Positions 61,460 through 64,000 of a stretch of 64,000 nt of DNA are shown here, in pieces (positions within the stretch are counted from its first letter, which is position 1; each line of letters opens with the position of its first letter). Source of the DNA: Ardenticatenaceae bacterium. Its GTDB lineage: Bacteria; Chloroflexota; Anaerolineae; Promineifilales; Promineifilaceae. The stretch covers positions 1 to 64,000 of the forward strand of contig JACKBU010000001.1 in assembly GCA_020634395.1 (NCBI GenBank), in the 5' to 3' direction. The notes beneath the pieces are model-generated. The model did no database searches, was not told where the DNA came from, and was given only the letters and a program-made list of their open reading frames with translations. The translations under genes and the position numbers were made by a program.

Positions 61460-62446
61460 ATGAATTATCAGGACGACGTATATGGTTTCGTCACCATTAC
61501 GGAACCGGTGCTGCTCGATTTGATGGCTTCGGCGACGCTGGAACGGCTGCGCGGGGTGATGCAGCATGGCATCAGCGCGCTCATCGGCATTACGCAGCCC
61601 GTCACGCGTTTTGAGCATTCAGTGGGCGTGATGCTGCTGGTGCGCCGCCTGGGTGGTTCGGTGGAAGAGCAAATCGCCGCCTTGCTGCATGACGCCAGCC
61701 ATACAGCTTTTAGCCACGTCATGGATTACGTGTTCGACGGCCATGACAGCCAGAGTTACCACGATGAGGAAAAAGAGGCGTTCTTAAGCCAGACGGACAT
61801 TCCGGCGATTCTGGCGCAGCACGGCCGTTCCTGGCGCGATTATTTGCACGAGGAGAACTTTCCGCTGCTGGAGCAGCCGTCGCCGCGGCTGTGCGCCGAC
61901 CGGCTGGATTATTTTTTGCGTGACGCGCAGGGGTTGGGGCTGGCCACGGCCGTTCAGGTCCAGACCACCCTGCACCATCTGGCGGCCGTAGACGGCCGTA
62001 TCGCGGCGACCACGTTGGAAGCCGCCCAATGGCTCGGCTATACCTTTATGGACGCCGACGACGCCAGTTGGGCCAACTTCCGCGAGGTGGGCCTGTACGA
62101 ACTGACCGCCCAGGCCATCCGGCGCGGCCTGGAAATCGGCGCTATCACCCAGGCCGACATCTGGGGCGTGGATGAACCGCTGTGGGTCAAACTCCACGCC
62201 CACCCGGACGCAGCGCTGCAGGCCACGCTGCGCCTGGTCAGCCCGGACACCCGCTTCGCCTGGGACGAGGCGAACCCCACGTTCCTGGTCAGCACCAAAC
62301 TGCGGGCCATCGACCCTGACGTGTGGCTGGATAACGGCTGTCTCGTTGCCCTCTCCGCCCTCGACCCTGAATTTGCGCGCCGCCGCACCGCCTACCTGCG
62401 CAGCAAGCAAGGCAAGTGGCCCATGCGCGTCATCCCGCCCGCCTGA
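61460..62446 (+). CDS. HD-domain phosphohydrolase
   Basis: A 328-residue soluble HD-superfamily enzyme related to dGTPase/SAMHD1-like proteins. The metal site is H53 (RFEHSVGVMLL), H77-D78 (AALLHDASHTAFSHVMDY) and the later D in RLCADRLDYFLRDA. The pattern RFEHSLG-x-LHDxxHxPFSH is typical of that group. The substrate is not evident; nucleotides are most likely. An inverted repeat TTGGGTC/GACCCAA lies 50 bases upstream. It is followed by a repeat-rich spacer of more than 800 bases. Confidence 0.9.
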   Translation: MNYQDDVYGFVTITEPVLLDLMASATLERLRGVMQHGISALIGITQPVTRFEHSVGVMLLVRRLGGSVEEQIAALLHDASHTAFSHVMDYVFDGHDSQSYHDEEKEAFLSQTDIPAILAQHGRSWRDYLHEENFPLLEQPSPRLCADRLDYFLRDAQGLGLATAVQVQTTLHHLAAVDGRIAATTLEAAQWLGYTFMDADDASWANFREVGLYELTAQAIRRGLEIGAITQADIWGVDEPLWVKLHAHPDAALQATLRLVSPDTRFAWDEANPTFLVSTKLRAIDPDVWLDNGCLVALSALDPEFARRRTAYLRSKQGKWPMRVIPPA

Positions 62447-62478
62447 AAAATAAACCGACAGCTTTTCTTTTGGAAATT

Positions 62479-62702
62479 AGACCCGAAGGGTTTTGCATCC
62501 ATTGAGTCGCATATCCAGGTTTCAAACCCTTCGGGTCTTCTGAAAAAAGTTTTGGAAATTAGACCCGAAGGGTTTGCATCAATTGAGTCGAGTATCCAGG
62601 TTTCAAACCCTTCGGGTCTTCTGAAAAAAGTTTTGGAAATTAGACCCGAAGGGTTTTGCATCCATTGAGTCGAGTAGCTCAGGTTTCAAACCCTTCGGGT
62701 CT
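62479..62702. repeat. Three tandem copies of an 81-82 bp hairpin unit
   Basis: Each unit begins TTTTGGAAATTAG and carries an exact 15-bp inverted repeat, AGACCCGAAGGGTTT with AAACCCTTCGGGTCT. The hairpins lie at 62479-62538, 62561-62619 and 62642-62702, with a loop of about 30 bases. The units are nearly identical. The first lies 32 bases after the HD gene's stop, so they may act as stacked terminators. The stem resembles those at 15381 and 63741. This array and the next fill 62447-63000. Confidence 0.92.
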
Positions 62703-62739
62703 TCTGAAAACTTTCTACTGATCACTCAGAGGCGTTTTC

Positions 62740-62959
62740 GAATCAATTCAGCATTGATTGTCCTGTGCCGCAATTGGCCCTGAATTAGCTCAGCATACAT
62801 TGCTATAAACTGCAACCGGCTCTGAATTGGCTCAGGATGGGCTGCGGGCTGCTGCAATGGGTTATGAATAGATTCAGCATGGGTTGAGGGAGAATGCAAT
62901 GGGCTATGAATAGATTCAGCATGGGTTGAAGGTGACTGCAATCGATGCTGAATCTATTC
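62740..62959. repeat. Tandem array of 42-bp units (five copies plus a partial one)
   Basis: Units start at 62740 and every 42 bases to 62950, each with a GAATnnATTC-like near-palindrome followed by CAGCATgGGTTG and TGCAATGGGCT variants. The period equals that of the array at 21962, but the sequences differ. The minus strand is open with a 14-residue repeat (THAESIHNPLQ type), probably by chance of the period. Confidence 0.9.
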
Positions 62960-63025
62960 GACACACGAGTAGAGGCCCGGCCGCGCCGTAAACCCCCGCC
63001 TTCAGATTGGTCCAATTTCCTCTGA

Positions 63026-63105
63026 GAATAATTTAACCGCAGAGAACGCGGAGGACGCAGAGAAAAATCTGTGTCATCTGTGAAATCTGTGGATTTTCAT
63101 TTATG
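63026..63105. repeat. CGCAGAGAACGCGGAGGA-type interspersed sequence
   Basis: A short purine-rich run of CGCAGAGA/CGCGGAGG variants is followed by CTGTGTCATCTGTGAAATCTGTGG. I recall similar phrases from intergenic regions of other environmental bacteria. The rest of 62960-63207 shows nothing further. Confidence 0.4.
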
Positions 63106-63207
63106 GTGTTGAGCCTGCGCTCCCAATGAAACCTGTCCGGTTTTTCCCCGCCAAGATTGAGCCTAACCCGCCATCACCTAAGTTTATTAACCATTTCCGT
63201 AAATCCG

Positions 63208-63236
63208 TTGATTTTCCTTCACCAATTTATTACAAT
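63208..63236 (+). promoter_or_regulatory. Promoter of the Lrp/AsnC gene
   Basis: TTGATT (63208-63213), a 17-base spacer and TACAAT (63231-63236). The expected start is about 27 bases before the ATG at 63270. Confidence 0.7.
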
Positions 63237-63269
63237 TAGTTCATTATCCCAACCAGGCAAGGCAGAAAC

Positions 63270-63734
63270 ATGAACGGAGCGTTGGACGAAATTGACCGGG
63301 CGTTATTGACTTATTTGCAGGAAGACGCGCGCATCAGCAATGCAGAGCTGGCGCGGCGGGTAGAGCTCTCCCCGCCCGGCCTGCAAAAGCGCATCCGCAA
63401 GCTGGAAGAGGCGGGCGTGATTGACAAGTACGTCACCCTGGTCAACCACGAGGCCGTGGGGTATGACATGATGTGCATTGTGCAGGTAACGCTGGCGCGG
63501 CATGATCCAACGGCCGTGGCCGCCTTCCGCCAGGCTGTCAAAGAAATGCCCGAAGTGCTGGAAGGTTATCACCTCACCGGCGAGTCCGATTACCTGCTCA
63601 AAGTCATTGTCCACAACCGCAAACACCTGGAACAGTTCATCCTGGAAACACTGACCCCCGTCCCCGGCATGGACAAAATCCACACCAGCCTCGTCCTCAG
63701 CGAAATCAAAACGACAACGGCCGTGCCTCTATAA
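63270..63734 (+). CDS. Lrp/AsnC-family transcriptional regulator
   Basis: A 154-residue regulator. The N-terminal helix-turn-helix (EIDRALLTYLQEDARISNAELARRVELSPPGLQKRIRKLEEAGVI) is followed by the RAM ligand-binding domain (VQVTLARHDPTAVAAFRQAV; VLEGYHLTGESDYLLKVIV). Members bind amino acids as octamers and control amino-acid metabolism. The aminotransferase gene beginning 64 bases downstream on the same strand is a reasonable target. A hairpin stands between them. Confidence 0.95.
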   Translation: MNGALDEIDRALLTYLQEDARISNAELARRVELSPPGLQKRIRKLEEAGVIDKYVTLVNHEAVGYDMMCIVQVTLARHDPTAVAAFRQAVKEMPEVLEGYHLTGESDYLLKVIVHNRKHLEQFILETLTPVPGMDKIHTSLVLSEIKTTTAVPL

Positions 63735-63740
63735 AAGAAC

Positions 63741-63781
63741 AAAGACCCTAAAGGTTTGTGTGCTGAACCCTTAGGGTCTTT
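63741..63781. terminator. Hairpin after the Lrp/AsnC gene (likely terminator)
   Basis: AAAGACCCTAAAGGTT and AACCCTTAGGGTCTTT pair at 15 of 16 positions around a 9-base loop. The following Ts are few on the plus strand. The stem belongs to the same sequence family as those at 15381 and 62479. Confidence 0.7.
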
Positions 63782-63798
63782 ATGGAACCAAAACAATT

Positions 63799-64000
63799 AT
63801 GATCCTTCCCGCCCCTTCCCACGAAATAACCCTGGCCGACTGGACCCACTCCATGAGCCGCTCCGTGCTGCGGCAGATGATCGCCATCACCGCCCGGCCC
63901 GGCATTTTGTCCTTCGCCGGCGGCCTGCCCGACCCCGCCCTCTTCCCCACGGCCGATTACGCCGCTGCCCTGCAGCATGTCCTGGCCGCCGACCCCAAAG
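63799..64000 (+). CDS. PLP-dependent aminotransferase, class I/II (5' end only)
   Basis: The first 67 residues of a frame that runs off the window. The start reads SMSRSVLRQM, then ARPGILSFAGGLPDPALFP, which is typical of the N-terminus of 2-aminoadipate/aromatic aminotransferases (LysN/ARO8-like group). The catalytic Lys and most of the fold lie outside. Placement after an Lrp/AsnC regulator supports a role in amino-acid metabolism. Confidence 0.85.
   Translation, partial: MILPAPSHEITLADWTHSMSRSVLRQMIAITARPGILSFAGGLPDPALFPTADYAAALQHVLAADPK

Larger units (their letters stand above)
1205..63724. repeat. Highly iterated palindrome ACGGCCGT across the whole window
   Basis: The 8-bp palindrome was counted by eye about 140 times, on average once per 450 bases, in genes and spacers alike. 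First and last copies are at 1205-1212 and 63717-63724. Many extend to GAAACGGCCGTTTC, and two are adjacent at 27123-27140. At this base composition only one to three would be expected by chance. In proteins it appears as TAV, NGR or RP depending on frame. Confidence 0.95.

Noticed and set aside
62726..62941. Minus-strand frame with 14-residue repeats across the second 42-bp array
   Set aside because: Same reasoning: openness follows from the period, and start and end lie within the repeats.

Overview
The window reads as a piece of chromosome from a G+C-rich bacterium, most likely a member of the Chloroflexota (Anaerolineae-like). This rests on general impressions rather than a search: PT-rich lipoproteins, a DUF6062-like cysteine protein, a LexA box of the CGAAC-N4-GTTCG type, many two-component and GAF/PAS signalling proteins, and a fused homocysteine methyltransferase/MTHFR. 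There are no phage, transposase or CRISPR genes. The most striking global property is an 8-bp palindrome, ACGGCCGT, counted by eye about 140 times; base composition would predict only a few.

Layout. 1-8.3 kb: partial ftsH (minus), then plus-strand cell-wall genes (amidase, L,D-transpeptidase), a GT39-like membrane glycosyltransferase, purA behind a terminator-bearing leader, and a DUF6062-like protein. 8.3-15.4 kb: methionine-cycle fusion enzyme, LCP cell-wall ligase, moaA, a histidine kinase/response regulator pair and a histidine phosphatase. 15.4-20.7 kb: a MacB-like exporter operon with two paralogous membrane fusion proteins. 20.8-27.1 kb: GT2 glycosyltransferase, a 42-bp tandem array, an exo/endonuclease-phosphatase, a GH63-like hydrolase, lipoproteins, a probable selenoprotein (DsbA-like plus cyclophilin, with UGA at the first Cys of the CxxC motif) and a PspC protein. 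27.3-31.1 kb: lipoprotein, aroC and a second GT39-like protein. 31.2-44.9 kb: a long minus-strand run of patatin, 7TM histidine kinase, tRNA-Ser, purB with a tiny basic protein, guaB, lgt, sulfatase-like protein, response regulator, an 858-residue surface protein and SppA. 45.2-54.8 kb: recF, a response regulator/GAF/PAS/cyclase, rsmG, an oligopeptide-binding lipoprotein, a response regulator/GAF/PAS protein, an FtsK-like ATPase with a coupled small protein, and lexA. 55-64 kb: gamma-glutamyltransferase, a sulfite-oxidase-like molybdoenzyme, two trypsin-like proteases, a LuxR regulator, a lipoprotein, an HD phosphohydrolase, a repeat-filled spacer, an Lrp/AsnC regulator and the start of an aminotransferase.

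How the parts connect. Purine synthesis is represented three times (purA, purB, guaB). Envelope work dominates: lgt matures the many lipoproteins, LCP, L,D-transpeptidase and amidase act on the wall, and SppA, FtsH and HtrA-like proteases give quality control. MoaA makes the molybdopterin precursor needed by the molybdoenzyme at 56.8 kb. LexA has a consensus promoter with a LexA box in its spacer, and a second box lies upstream of the FtsK-like operon, suggesting a small SOS unit. Several small start-site choices were moved inward from the longest open frame on the basis of ribosome-binding sites, promoters and family N-termini.
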